64,000 nucleotides of DNA from Vespertiliibacter pulmonis (GTDB lineage: Bacteria > Pseudomonadota > Gammaproteobacteria > Enterobacterales > Pasteurellaceae). The DNA is taken from assembly GCF_013377275.1 (NCBI RefSeq), contig NZ_CP016615.1, positions 310,001 to 374,000 on the forward strand, read 5' to 3'. Positions 23,144 through 31,603 of the stretch are shown in pieces. The translations under genes and the position numbers were made by a program. The notes beneath the pieces were generated by a model, which was given only the letters and a program-made list of their open reading frames with translations, was not told the origin of the DNA and ran no database searches. How positions within the stretch are numbered: the first letter of the stretch is position 1; each line of letters starts with the position of its first letter.

Positions 23144-23459
23144 AGAAATTCCAACTCAATTAAATTAACTCAAATTAATCTGCAAGCGGTCTATTCTGCA
23201 AAAGATTTGGCTATTTCACCGCTTGCTAATGAGTTGGACTATAACTGCTCTAAAATGGAATGTAAAATGCTATTTTTAATAAAAATAAAAACTTTTATGC
23301 TAATGAATAAGGAAAAAATAGACAAAAACAAAACATTTAAAGAGAATTATTCTGTTTTTATCTATTTTTTTAGGAGTATGTCTAGCTACATTTCAAATTT
23401 GTAGCAGATTTGTTAAAAATAAGAATTTCGAATATTTATTTATTAAAAGGTAAATTCTA
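23144..23459. other. Intergenic region between bcr and leuC
   Basis: A 316-bp AT-rich spacer that must contain the leuC promoter (minus strand). It contains the uptake pair at 23182-23226. A 65-codon open stretch at 23207-23404 starts inside the uptake pair, has no ribosome-binding site and looks like random AT-rich coding, so I do not call it. Confidence 0.5.
23182..23226. repeat. Inverted pair of uptake sequences upstream of leuC
   Basis: GCAAGCGGT (23182-23190) and ACCGCTTGC (23218-23226) are perfect 9-bp inverted copies separated by 27 bases. The spacer has the AT-rich TGCAAAA extension typical of the Apl-type uptake motif. Confidence 0.8.
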
Positions 23460-24665
23460 TCAATTCTGATTTAATACGCCACGACAGCAAAAGAAATAAT
23501 AGATCACAAAGCATAAAATCGTACAAACTGCCATTGTGAAAAGCATTGGACGCTCGCTGGTTAATGGGATATACGATAGTCCCATTCCAACTAAAGACGC
23601 AATACCAAAACGTGATGTACCCGCAACCGCATTCGCCGTCCCTGCCATTTGTGGATAACGATCTAAAATTGCCGCTGCCGCATTACTTCCAATTGTCGAA
23701 ATCATTCCAATATAGAGAGCGATCCCTAACGCCATTGCCCATAGACCTAAATGGAAAATGCCTACAACAATCAAAAATAGCCCTGAAATAAGCTGTAAAA
23801 TCAGCGCTAATCGTAGCATTTTTTCTGATCCGACTTTTACAACAAGCTGACGATTAACTGAAGTCATTGCAATTAATACAACAATATTCATTAAAAAGAA
23901 ATAGCCAAAATGTTCTGGAGAAACGCCATAAAGTTGTATATATACGAGAGAACCTGATGTTAAGAAACTAAACATACCCGCAAAAGATAAACCTGTGACT
24001 AATACATAGCCTAAAGTTGCTTTATGCGATAACAATTTGCCAAAATTTTTCAATACGTTACTAAAATTGAGAGGGACTCTATTTTCATTAGATAACGTTT
24101 CGGGTATTTTTATAAAAACTAAAATGAAACACACGATCCCACTTCCCATCAAAAGATAGAAAATAGAATGCCAATGAAGCCATTTCGCGATATATCCTCC
24201 CATAAGCGGAGCAATAAGAGGAGCTAACATTGTAATAATCATAATGGTAGACATAATACGAGCAAACTGATCACGATCAAACAGATCTCGAATTAAAGCC
24301 CCCGATACAACTGCAGATGATGCACCAAATAGCCCTTGGATAAGGCGTAATACATAGAAATTCTCAATATCACCAACCCAAGTAAGTAGGAAAGATGCAA
24401 TACTCCAACCAGCCAATCCTAATAGGATTTGTGGCTTTCGTCCGAAACTATCTGCCACAGGTCCCCAAAAAAGCTGCCCAATAGCAAACCCAAACGTAAA
24501 TGAAGATAATGTTCCTTGTACTTTTTCTTGGGAAACATTCAGGTCATTTGCAATATCAATAAATGATGGCAAATACATATCAATGGCCAAAGGTGGTAAC
24601 ATTGCCAATAAACCTAAAATCAGAATAAATAGCCCACTTGCTCTTACATTTTTTCTTAAAACCAT
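23460..24665 (-). CDS. bcr: Bcr/CflA-family drug:proton antiporter
   Basis: A 401-residue major-facilitator protein with about twelve membrane helices. The family N-terminus AIDMYLPSFIDIANDL follows helix 1, and the MFS loop motif GPVADSFGRKPQILLG is near residue 75. Proteins of this group export bicyclomycin, sulfonamides, chloramphenicol or cysteine; the real substrate is unknown. It begins one base after the rsuA stop and is transcribed with it, the same pairing as H. influenzae HI1242-HI1243. Confidence 0.88.
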   Translation of the reverse strand: MVLRKNVRASGLFILILGLLAMLPPLAIDMYLPSFIDIANDLNVSQEKVQGTLSSFTFGFAIGQLFWGPVADSFGRKPQILLGLAGWSIASFLLTWVGDIENFYVLRLIQGLFGASSAVVSGALIRDLFDRDQFARIMSTIMIITMLAPLIAPLMGGYIAKWLHWHSIFYLLMGSGIVCFILVFIKIPETLSNENRVPLNFSNVLKNFGKLLSHKATLGYVLVTGLSFAGMFSFLTSGSLVYIQLYGVSPEHFGYFFLMNIVVLIAMTSVNRQLVVKVGSEKMLRLALILQLISGLFLIVVGIFHLGLWAMALGIALYIGMISTIGSNAAAAILDRYPQMAGTANAVAGTSRFGIASLVGMGLSYIPLTSERPMLFTMAVCTILCFVIYYFFCCRGVLNQN

Positions 24666-24666
24666 T

Positions 24667-25359
24667 TTAAAAGCTCTCTATTTCTTGTTTTGTTAATGCT
24701 CTAAATTCTCCTTCATTTAGAGATTCATCTAATATCGTATTGCCAATTCTCCAACGGTGCAGAGCAATAACTTTATTTCCTAATGCGGCAAACATTCTTT
24801 TTACTTGATGATAACGCCCCTCACTAATCGTTAAATTTACGTTATAGTCATCTAATATTTCTAATATTGCAGGCTTTGTAAGTGTTTTTTCCCCACGCAA
24901 TAAAATCCCTTCAGTCAATTTTTCCGCATAAAATTCTTCAATAGGATCAGCCAATGTAACCAAATATGTCTTTTCGCATTGATATTTTGGTGATGTTATC
25001 CGATGCGACCATTTACCATCATCGGTTAATAAAACTAAACCCGTTGTATCCGCATCTAACCGCCCAGCACAATGTAGTCTTGAGGTTAAAGGGTAATCAA
25101 AGAATTGGAATACCGTTGGATATTCGTCATCATCATTAGAACAGACACAATTCTGCGGTTTATACAACATAAAATATTGCCCTTCACCGACCCATTCTAT
25201 CGGTGCGTCATCAAAACAAATTTCATCTTGTTCATTCACTTTTAACGCACTATTTTTCACAATATCGCCATTTACTGACACTTGTCCTGCTTTCAAGGCT
25301 TTGGTTGCTTGAGAACGGGTTAGCCCCGTATGCTCTGCGATAAATTTATCTAAACGCAT
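24667..25359 (-). CDS. rsuA: 16S rRNA pseudouridine(516) synthase
   Basis: The 230-residue enzyme has an N-terminal S4 RNA-binding domain (about 1-48, MRLDKFIAEHTGLTRSQATK) and a pseudouridine synthase domain with the catalytic aspartate in CAGRLDADTTGLVLLTDDG near residue 102. It isomerises U516 in 16S rRNA. The ending WRIGNTILDESLNEGEFRAL is the RsuA form rather than RluB/E/F, supporting the specific call. It is the first gene of an rsuA-bcr unit. Confidence 0.9.
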   Translation of the reverse strand: MRLDKFIAEHTGLTRSQATKALKAGQVSVNGDIVKNSALKVNEQDEICFDDAPIEWVGEGQYFMLYKPQNCVCSNDDDEYPTVFQFFDYPLTSRLHCAGRLDADTTGLVLLTDDGKWSHRITSPKYQCEKTYLVTLADPIEEFYAEKLTEGILLRGEKTLTKPAILEILDDYNVNLTISEGRYHQVKRMFAALGNKVIALHRWRIGNTILDESLNEGEFRALTKQEIESF

Positions 25360-25514
25360 AAATTTTTAGCTCACTAATTTAATAAAAATGAATTATAGCC
25401 CGATTTTCCTATGCTTTTCTTTTTCTTGATGTAAATTTTTGCAAGCAATTTAGATCATCACAAAGATTGCCTATATAATAGTTACTTATTTCAACTTTAG
25501 ATTAAGGATTTCTC

Positions 25515-26168
25515 GTGGATATAGTCATAAATTTTGCTATCTACCTACAATTTTTTATCGGGCTATTTGCGATTGTAAATCCATTCGGCACATTGCCGAT
25601 TTTCTTTAGTATGACAGCACATCAATACGAGGCTGATCGCAATAGGACGAATCTCACTACATCTATTTCCGTTGCAATAATTCTGCTCGTTAGCCTCTTT
25701 GTCGGTAAATGGATTTTAGATGCATTCAGTATTTCTCTAAATTCATTTCGAATCGCTGGGGGTATTTTGATTGCTAGCATTGCAATGACAATGATTAGCG
25801 GAAAACTCGGCGAACATAAACAAAATAAAGAAGAAAAAAATGCAGACGTATCTAAATATGAACATATTGCCGTGGTGCCACTAGCAATGCCTATTATGGC
25901 AGGCCCTGGGGCAATTGGCTCAACGATTGTATGGAGTACCCGTTATAATTCTTGGATAGATTATCTCGGCTTTAGCCTTGCAATTATACTTTTTGCCATT
26001 ATTTGTTATATTCTTTTCCGTTTTTCTGCTCCACTGGTAAAGCGTCTCGGTAAAACTGGCTCAAATATTGTTACCCGTATTATGGGACTAATCTTAATGG
26101 CACTAGGTATCGAAATCATTGTTGCTGGGGTGAGTAATCTATTTCCGGGACTAACTGCGATACATTAA
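25515..26168 (+). CDS. MarC-family integral membrane protein (YchE-like)
   Basis: A 217-residue membrane protein with about six helices. The MarC family signature is visible as IVNPFGTLPIFFSM near residue 20 and PLAMPIMAGPGAIGSTI near 120. The family was once thought to be linked to multiple antibiotic resistance, and some relatives are suggested amino-acid transporters, but function is not settled. The start is a GTG at 25515, six bases after AAGGA; no ATG fits. It is followed after two bases by the peptide-binding lipoprotein gene. Confidence 0.85.
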   Translation: MDIVINFAIYLQFFIGLFAIVNPFGTLPIFFSMTAHQYEADRNRTNLTTSISVAIILLVSLFVGKWILDAFSISLNSFRIAGGILIASIAMTMISGKLGEHKQNKEEKNADVSKYEHIAVVPLAMPIMAGPGAIGSTIVWSTRYNSWIDYLGFSLAIILFAIICYILFRFSAPLVKRLGKTGSNIVTRIMGLILMALGIEIIVAGVSNLFPGLTAIH

Positions 26169-26170
26169 TA

Positions 26171-27742
26171 ATGAAAAATATGCTACAACAAGCGGTCACT
26201 TCTCTTCTAAAATTTGCAAAAAAATGGGCTAAACCTACCGCTTACCTTTACACACTGATTTTCCTATTTAGCACAATGCTACTGAGTGGGTGCGATAAAA
26301 AGCCTTCAGTAATTCTCTCTGAAAAGCCATCTTGTACAAAATCCCCACAAACCCTTAGCAGAGCAATCTATTCCGCCTATTTACAACTGGATCCACAATT
26401 TATCAAGGCGATTGCTGATGCTGCTCCCGTACGGGATCTTCTTACAGGTTTAATGCAATTTGATAAGCAAGGTGATATTGTTCCTGCAATTGCAACCTCT
26501 TTGACCAGTAAAGATGGAAAAACCTGGATCATTCAACTAGATGAAAAAGCTCAATGGTCAAATGAAGAGCCAGTTACTGCTAGTGATTTCGTTGCTAGTT
26601 GGCAAAGATTAAGTGATCCAAATAATCATTCTCCACTTGCCCCATATTTAATCTATATGGGAATCAATAATGCTAAAGCAATTATTCAGCATAAGTTACC
26701 AATAACCGAACTAGGTGTTACAGCGATATCACCCAAAACACTCAAAATTGAACTTAGTCAGCCAAATTTCCAATTACCAAAAATGTTAGCGCATTTAGCT
26801 TTACTGCCTACATTCAAAGGGGAGAAACCTCAAGAAAATCAAACATTTATTAGTAATGGAGCATATAAAATCATTGCACGAGGTAAACTCAATCTCAAAT
26901 TACAAGCTATATCCCCAACTCAGGCATTCCAAACAGTGGAATATCATCTTATTAATACGGCACAAAATCCTGATTGCTTTGATATTATTGAAAATCCTTT
27001 AGAAAATTATCACCACCATAATGTTAAACTGCCACGGCTTTGTACCTATTTTTATGAATTTAATTTTAAAGATAAAGCCCTAAACAAAAAAGAAATTCGC
27101 CAAGCAATTAGCTCAATGCTTTCATCCACAGATATTAGCCGTGATCTCGGTATTGCTACATACTCAGCTCTGCCTGCAACAATGGGAGATAAACCTCGCC
27201 GTCATTTACCAGCTCTTGCCACCGAACAGCTATTTCGCAAAATTGGAATTGATTCAAATACTCCACTCAATTTAACGGTAACCTACGACAATCAAGGAAA
27301 AAATGAATACATTGCTAAGCGCATAGCTCGTACACTTGGTCAATCCGATCTTTTTCGTATTCACTTACAAGCGGTAAATTGGCAACAACTTTTAACAAAA
27401 CGCACAAAAAATGATTTCCAATTCATTCGTAGCGGTTGGTGTGCAGATTATGATGATCCTGCTCTCTTTGTAATGCCATTCCATTCTGCTAGCCCTAATA
27501 ATAAAAGTGGCTATGCTAATTCACGAGTAGATACATTGCTTGAGCAATTACAAGGGAAGAATTTAGACAAAACAACACGCCATAAACTGATTTTAGATAT
27601 TGTAAATATACTCCAAGATGATGTTGCTATTTTACCGCTATTTCAATATCAACGCAGAATTGCGATTGATCCAGATATTCAAGGGGTAACAATTAGCAAT
27701 GATAGTGAGGTCATTTACAGTAAAGATTTATCTCGACAATAA
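26171..27742 (+). CDS. Orphan peptide-binding lipoprotein (SBP family 5)
   Basis: A 523-residue OppA/DppA-type solute-binding lipoprotein, resembling the uncharacterised H. influenzae HI_0213. The lipobox LLSGC puts the acylated cysteine at residue 41, an unusually long leader. Family features include GDIVPAIATSLTSKDGKTW near residue 100, VTASDFVASWQRLSDP and the C-terminal RSGWCADYDDPALFV. No permease or ATPase gene is nearby, so it may use another transporter or have a structural role. The first 20 codons overlap an uptake sequence with its AT-rich extension (26187 onward), and no good ribosome-binding site precedes the ATG, so the start is uncertain. It is followed by mrp. Confidence 0.82.
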   Translation: MKNMLQQAVTSLLKFAKKWAKPTAYLYTLIFLFSTMLLSGCDKKPSVILSEKPSCTKSPQTLSRAIYSAYLQLDPQFIKAIADAAPVRDLLTGLMQFDKQGDIVPAIATSLTSKDGKTWIIQLDEKAQWSNEEPVTASDFVASWQRLSDPNNHSPLAPYLIYMGINNAKAIIQHKLPITELGVTAISPKTLKIELSQPNFQLPKMLAHLALLPTFKGEKPQENQTFISNGAYKIIARGKLNLKLQAISPTQAFQTVEYHLINTAQNPDCFDIIENPLENYHHHNVKLPRLCTYFYEFNFKDKALNKKEIRQAISSMLSSTDISRDLGIATYSALPATMGDKPRRHLPALATEQLFRKIGIDSNTPLNLTVTYDNQGKNEYIAKRIARTLGQSDLFRIHLQAVNWQQLLTKRTKNDFQFIRSGWCADYDDPALFVMPFHSASPNNKSGYANSRVDTLLEQLQGKNLDKTTRHKLILDIVNILQDDVAILPLFQYQRRIAIDPDIQGVTISNDSEVIYSKDLSRQ

Positions 27743-27750
27743 GGATACCT

Positions 27751-28848
27751 ATGAACCAACTTAATGAACAGCAACTTTCGGACATTAAACACATTTTCCA
27801 AGGGTTTCAGCACCCTACGTTACAAAAAGATCTCATTACACTAAATGCCTTAAAAAGCATTGAATTAGGTGCAGGCATTCTACGCATTGAATTAGTAATG
27901 CCCTTTGCCTGGAATACTGGTTTTGAGCAATTAAAAACGGCACTTGAGCGGAAATTAAAGGAAATGACAGGAGCACATAGCCTCAAATGGATTATTCATT
28001 ATCAAATTGCGACCTTAAAACGTGCAAATAATCATCCAGCAGTTAATGGCGTTAAAAATATTATTGCCGTAACCTCAGGAAAAGGAGGAGTTGGCAAATC
28101 GACAACGGCTGTAAACCTCGCTTTAGCTTTAAAAAATCAAGGAGCAAGGGTTGGTATTTTAGATGCAGATATCTACGGCCCATCAATTCCACATATGCTT
28201 GGCGCTACGGATCAACACCCAACATCGCCAGATAATAAACATATTGTTCCTATTGAAGCACAAGGCATTTTTTCTAACTCTATTGGTTATTTAATGTCTC
28301 CCGATAATGCAACTATTTGGCGTGGCCCAATGGCAAGTAGTGCATTAAGCCAATTATTACAAGAAACTTGGTGGCCAGACTTAGATTATTTAGTCATTGA
28401 TATGCCACCAGGTACAGGTGATATTCAACTAACACTTTCACAACAGATCCCTGTTACTGGAGCAATTGTAGTCACCACGCCACAAGATATTGCTTTACTT
28501 GATGCGATTAAAGGAATTGCAATGTTCGAGCGTGTATCCGTACCTGTTTTAGGTATTATCGAAAATATGAGCGTACATATCTGTTCAAATTGCGGACAAC
28601 ACGAACATATTTTTGGTACTGGTGGCGCTGATAAAGTTGCACAGAAATACAACACGCAAGTACTGGGACATATTCCGTTACATATTCGTTTACGAGAAGA
28701 TTTGGATAACGGCACGCCAACCGTGATTGCTAGCCCCGAACATGAAATTAGCCAAGCTTATAACGAGCTTGCTGCTAAAATTGCAGCAGAGCTTTACTGG
28801 CAAGGCAGTGTCATTCCTTCTGAAATTATGATTCGTGAAGTAAAATAA
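27751..28848 (+). CDS. apbC: Iron-sulfur cluster carrier, Mrp/ApbC
   Basis: A 365-residue P-loop NTPase of the MinD/Mrp group that assembles and transfers 4Fe-4S clusters. The N-terminal ~90 residues form a MIP18-like domain; the deviant Walker A is AVTSGKGGVGKSTTAVNLAL near residue 105, and the cluster-binding CxxC is HICSNCGQHEH near 275. RBS AAGGA lies just upstream of the ATG. It lies nine bases after the binding-protein stop and ends at a paired-uptake-sequence terminator. Confidence 0.92.
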   Translation: MNQLNEQQLSDIKHIFQGFQHPTLQKDLITLNALKSIELGAGILRIELVMPFAWNTGFEQLKTALERKLKEMTGAHSLKWIIHYQIATLKRANNHPAVNGVKNIIAVTSGKGGVGKSTTAVNLALALKNQGARVGILDADIYGPSIPHMLGATDQHPTSPDNKHIVPIEAQGIFSNSIGYLMSPDNATIWRGPMASSALSQLLQETWWPDLDYLVIDMPPGTGDIQLTLSQQIPVTGAIVVTTPQDIALLDAIKGIAMFERVSVPVLGIIENMSVHICSNCGQHEHIFGTGGADKVAQKYNTQVLGHIPLHIRLREDLDNGTPTVIASPEHEISQAYNELAAKIAAELYWQGSVIPSEIMIREVK

Positions 28849-28860
28849 ATCTTTCCGCCA

Positions 28861-28892
28861 ACTGACCGCTTAAACAAGCGGTCAGTTTTTCA
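28861..28892 (+). terminator. Uptake-sequence hairpin terminator after mrp
   Basis: ACTGACCGCTT (28861-28871) and AAGCGGTCAGT (28876-28886) form a perfect 11-bp stem with an AAAC loop, followed by TTTTT. It is built from two opposed uptake cores and lies between convergent mrp and arginase genes, so it can work for both. Confidence 0.88.
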
Positions 28893-28898
28893 AATTTT

Positions 28899-29840
28899 TT
28901 ACACTTTCTGCTGAATTTTCTCGATTGCATAAGATAATAATGTATAAATTGAAGTTAAATAGTTCTCGTTTGTTACCAACGTTGGATTGAATTCCGTTAT
29001 CTCAAATACAGCAAGCTGCGGAAGAGTTAATACAGCATCTAAAATCTCTTTGATTTCTGCATAAGTAAAGCCGTCTGGCTCTGGCGTACCCGTTGTTGGA
29101 ATTAAGCTTGCATCTAATGCATCTACATCAAAACTCACATAAAGTAAATCCACCGCTTCAAAATGATGCTTAATGCTATTTAGTACTCTTTTAAAACCTA
29201 ATTCTCTTGTCTGAATTGCCGAAATGTAAGGAATATTAAACTGTTCGATTAGATTTAATTCAGGCTCTTCATAACTACGTAACCCAAGAAAAAATATATC
29301 TTCGGGGCGAATTCCACTACTTGTTGGTGCTAACATTTTTAATTTACACCACTGTTCAATAATTGTTGAGGTTGGAATTCGGACTGATGAAAGAAGATTA
29401 TCTTGCCGACTAACTGCCGCTAAACTCATTCCGTGTACATTACCTGATGGAGTCGTATATGGTGTATGTAAATCACTATGGGCATCAATCCACAATACGC
29501 CAATACGCTTATTCGGATAAGCATTACACAAAGCAGAAAGCGTTCCTATTGCGTTTGAATGATCGCCACTTAAAATGATTGGAAATTCGGGGAATTGGAA
29601 TAACTTGGTGAGGCTAGGTACAACTTGATGCTGGAAGAATGAAGTGAGTTTATCAATATGTTTTGCTTCATTTTTTACGTTATGATAAACAGTAGGAACA
29701 GTATCTATACTCAACTCAGTACATCGCTGATGTGGATAGATCACTCTCGCTTTTTCCCATAATTGCTGGACGCCTTGCCGAGCACCTAGTTTTCCAGCGC
29801 CAATATCAGATAAAATGTTGATAAACTGTAACGATCGCAT
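28899..29840 (-). CDS. rocF: Arginase
   Basis: A 313-residue ureohydrolase that splits arginine to ornithine and urea. Manganese ligands are in LSGDHSNAIGT near residue 100, WIDAHSDLHTPYTTPSGNVH near 125 and SFDVDALDAS near 228. The TPSGNVHGM loop is typical of true arginases rather than agmatinases or formiminoglutamases, and is the basis for the specific call. It is transcribed alone; no ornithine transaminase or urease is nearby, so its role (nitrogen supply, acid resistance or polyamine precursor) cannot be decided. Confidence 0.87.
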   Translation of the reverse strand: MRSLQFINILSDIGAGKLGARQGVQQLWEKARVIYPHQRCTELSIDTVPTVYHNVKNEAKHIDKLTSFFQHQVVPSLTKLFQFPEFPIILSGDHSNAIGTLSALCNAYPNKRIGVLWIDAHSDLHTPYTTPSGNVHGMSLAAVSRQDNLLSSVRIPTSTIIEQWCKLKMLAPTSSGIRPEDIFFLGLRSYEEPELNLIEQFNIPYISAIQTRELGFKRVLNSIKHHFEAVDLLYVSFDVDALDASLIPTTGTPEPDGFTYAEIKEILDAVLTLPQLAVFEITEFNPTLVTNENYLTSIYTLLSYAIEKIQQKV

Positions 29841-29991
29841 AATGTCTTCCTCATAATCTTGCTATATCACGAATAGAAGTCATTATGTCAGTAATTTGTA
29901 TAATCCGTCACCAAGAATGATAAATTTTTGTTAAATTTGTGACCCTTATTGCAAATTTATTACTAATCATTAAAAGTATAATCCTTTTCAA

Positions 29992-30016
29992 TAAAAAACC
30001 CCACATTAGTGGGGCT
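29992..30016 (-). terminator. dusB-fis terminator
   Basis: On the minus strand GCCCCAC-TAAT-GTGGGG followed by TTTTTT, starting about 30 bases after the fis stop codon. Confidence 0.85.
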
Positions 30017-30045
30017 ATTAAAATTTATAGACTAATCATCAAAAA

Positions 30046-30339
30046 TTAGCCCATACCGTACTTTTTTAATTTTTTACGCAATGTTCCACGGTTAATACCT
30101 AACATTGTTGCAGCACGGGTTTGATTACCACGAGTATATTGCATGACGATGTCTAACATTGGATGTTCAATTTCAGATAAAACCAACTCATATAATTCTG
30201 TTGGATCTTCGCCATTTAATTGAGATAAGTAATTTCTCACCGCTTGTTTAACATTATCACGTAATGGTTTATTTACTTGTTGTGCTTGTGCATTCAACAT
30301 TGATACTGTTAATGGGCTTGTTGTTTGTTGTTCTAACAT
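30046..30339 (-). CDS. fis: DNA-binding protein Fis
   Basis: A 97-residue nucleoid protein that bends DNA and activates rRNA promoters and recombination. The C-terminal helix-turn-helix [20 protein letters not shown] is nearly identical to E. coli Fis, and the N-terminal beta-hairpin arm and dimer region match. I take the ATG at 30339 ([12 protein letters not shown]); a TTG five codons upstream would extend it without support. It follows dusB by 28 bases, the conserved dusB-fis operon, so its level depends on the dusB promoter and leader. Confidence 0.95.
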   Translation of the reverse strand: MLEQQTTSPLTVSMLNAQAQQVNKPLRDNVKQAVRNYLSQLNGEDPTELYELVLSEIEHPMLDIVMQYTRGNQTRAATMLGINRGTLRKKLKKYGMG

Positions 30340-30367
30340 TGTTCTTCTATCCAACTTTATTAAGATT

Positions 30368-31330
30368 CTAATGAATCAATTCCAAAAAATCTTCCAATGC
30401 CTTGAGCTGATCTTTAGTCGTCTCTAACGCATTAAAAGTACGCTTAAAATTTGAGCCTGGGCATAAATTTTCGCTATACCAACCAATATGTTTACGAGCA
30501 ATACGGTAACCTTTTTCTTCTCCATAGAAATGATGAAGATCCTCAATATGCTTAAACATTAATTGGCTTTTCTCAGCAAGCGATAGGCTTGGCTTTTGTC
30601 CATATTCTAGGAAATGTATAATTTCCCCAAATAGCCAAGGCTGACCGTAACTCCCACGTCCAATCATCACAGCATCTGCTCCCGTATAAGCTAAGACTTG
30701 CTGTGCCTTTTGTGCAGAAGTAATATCCCCATTCGCAATAACTGGAATCGAAACAGCTTGTTTAACGGCTTTAATCGAATCATACTCTGCCTCACCATTA
30801 AATAGGCAATTCCGTGTTCGCCCATGAATAGTCAATGCAGAAATACCCGCTTGTTCCGCAATTTTAGCAATTTCTAAGCAATTTCGATTTTCTTTATCCC
30901 AACCTGTTCTAATTTTTAATGTTACAGGCACATCAACAGCATTTACCACAGAATCTAAAATGCGAGCAACTAAATCAGGTTCACGCAATAATGCAGAGCC
31001 TGCCATTTTTTTGTTTACCTTCTTCGCTGGGCAACCCATATTGATATCAATAATATTTGCTCCATACTCCACATTAATTTTAGCGGCTGCAGCCATTTCT
31101 GTTGGATCAGATCCAGCTATTTGTACAGCATTAATTCCAATTTCGTGATGATGCGCTAAACGCAATTTCGACTTCTCGGTATGCCATACATCAGGGTTTG
31201 TGGACATCATTTCTGAAAAAGTTAAACCTGCGCCAAGCTGACTACATAATCGACGAAAAGGCTGATCAGTAATTCCAGCCATTGGTGCAAGGAAAATACG
31301 GTTTTTTATTGCATATTGACCAATTCTCAT
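30368..31330 (-). CDS. dusB: tRNA-dihydrouridine synthase B
   Basis: The 320-residue FMN enzyme reduces a specific uridine in tRNA. It begins [20 protein letters not shown], has the catalytic cysteine in [18 protein letters not shown] near residue 100, and FMN-binding [11 protein letters not shown] and [14 protein letters not shown]. The ATG at 31330 has GGATGGG just upstream and gives the E. coli length (321); the frame continues to a TTG at 31354, less likely. First gene of the dusB-fis operon. Confidence 0.94.
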   Translation of the reverse strand: MRIGQYAIKNRIFLAPMAGITDQPFRRLCSQLGAGLTFSEMMSTNPDVWHTEKSKLRLAHHHEIGINAVQIAGSDPTEMAAAAKINVEYGANIIDINMGCPAKKVNKKMAGSALLREPDLVARILDSVVNAVDVPVTLKIRTGWDKENRNCLEIAKIAEQAGISALTIHGRTRNCLFNGEAEYDSIKAVKQAVSIPVIANGDITSAQKAQQVLAYTGADAVMIGRGSYGQPWLFGEIIHFLEYGQKPSLSLAEKSQLMFKHIEDLHHFYGEEKGYRIARKHIGWYSENLCPGSNFKRTFNALETTKDQLKALEDFLELIH

Positions 31331-31383
31331 CACCCATCCATTGATTAAGTTCAAAACAAATTTAACTCAAATGATTCCAAAAT

Positions 31384-31412
31384 AAAAAGTACGGTCTAAA
31401 ACCGTACTTTTT
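31384..31412 (-). terminator. Strong hairpin in the dusB leader (terminator or attenuator)
   Basis: AAAAAGTACGGT (31384-31395) and ACCGTACTTTTT (31401-31412) form a perfect 12-bp stem with a 5-base loop and built-in T-run. It lies downstream of sohB but also downstream of the candidate dusB promoter at 31467-31495. It may end sohB transcripts, attenuate dusB-fis, or both. Confidence 0.8.
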
Positions 31413-31466
31413 ATCTATCAGCCAATTTAACAAAACAGAGTAAACCTGCTTCGTTTTGTGGTGCGT

Positions 31467-31495
31467 ATCATACACATTATTTCGTCATTTTGGAA
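31467..31495 (-). promoter_or_regulatory. Candidate dusB-fis promoter
   Basis: Read on the minus strand: TTCCAA, 17 bases, TATGAT preceded by TG, then a GC-rich discriminator ACGCACC. GC-rich discriminators are typical of stringently controlled promoters, as for E. coli fis. Transcription would start near 31460, giving a leader of about 130 bases. Confidence 0.55.
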
Positions 31496-31603
31496 GTCTA
31501 TTTATTGAGCAATTTGCGTAAATAGTAAAATTTCCTCAATTATTATCATTTTTTAAATAGCTAGTTTACACTAATGTTTCTATTTGATTTATTATGATAA
31601 CAA

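Noticed and set aside
23207-23404. 65-codon open frame upstream of leuC
   Set aside because: It begins within an uptake-sequence pair, has no ribosome-binding site, and is AT-rich with low-complexity residues.
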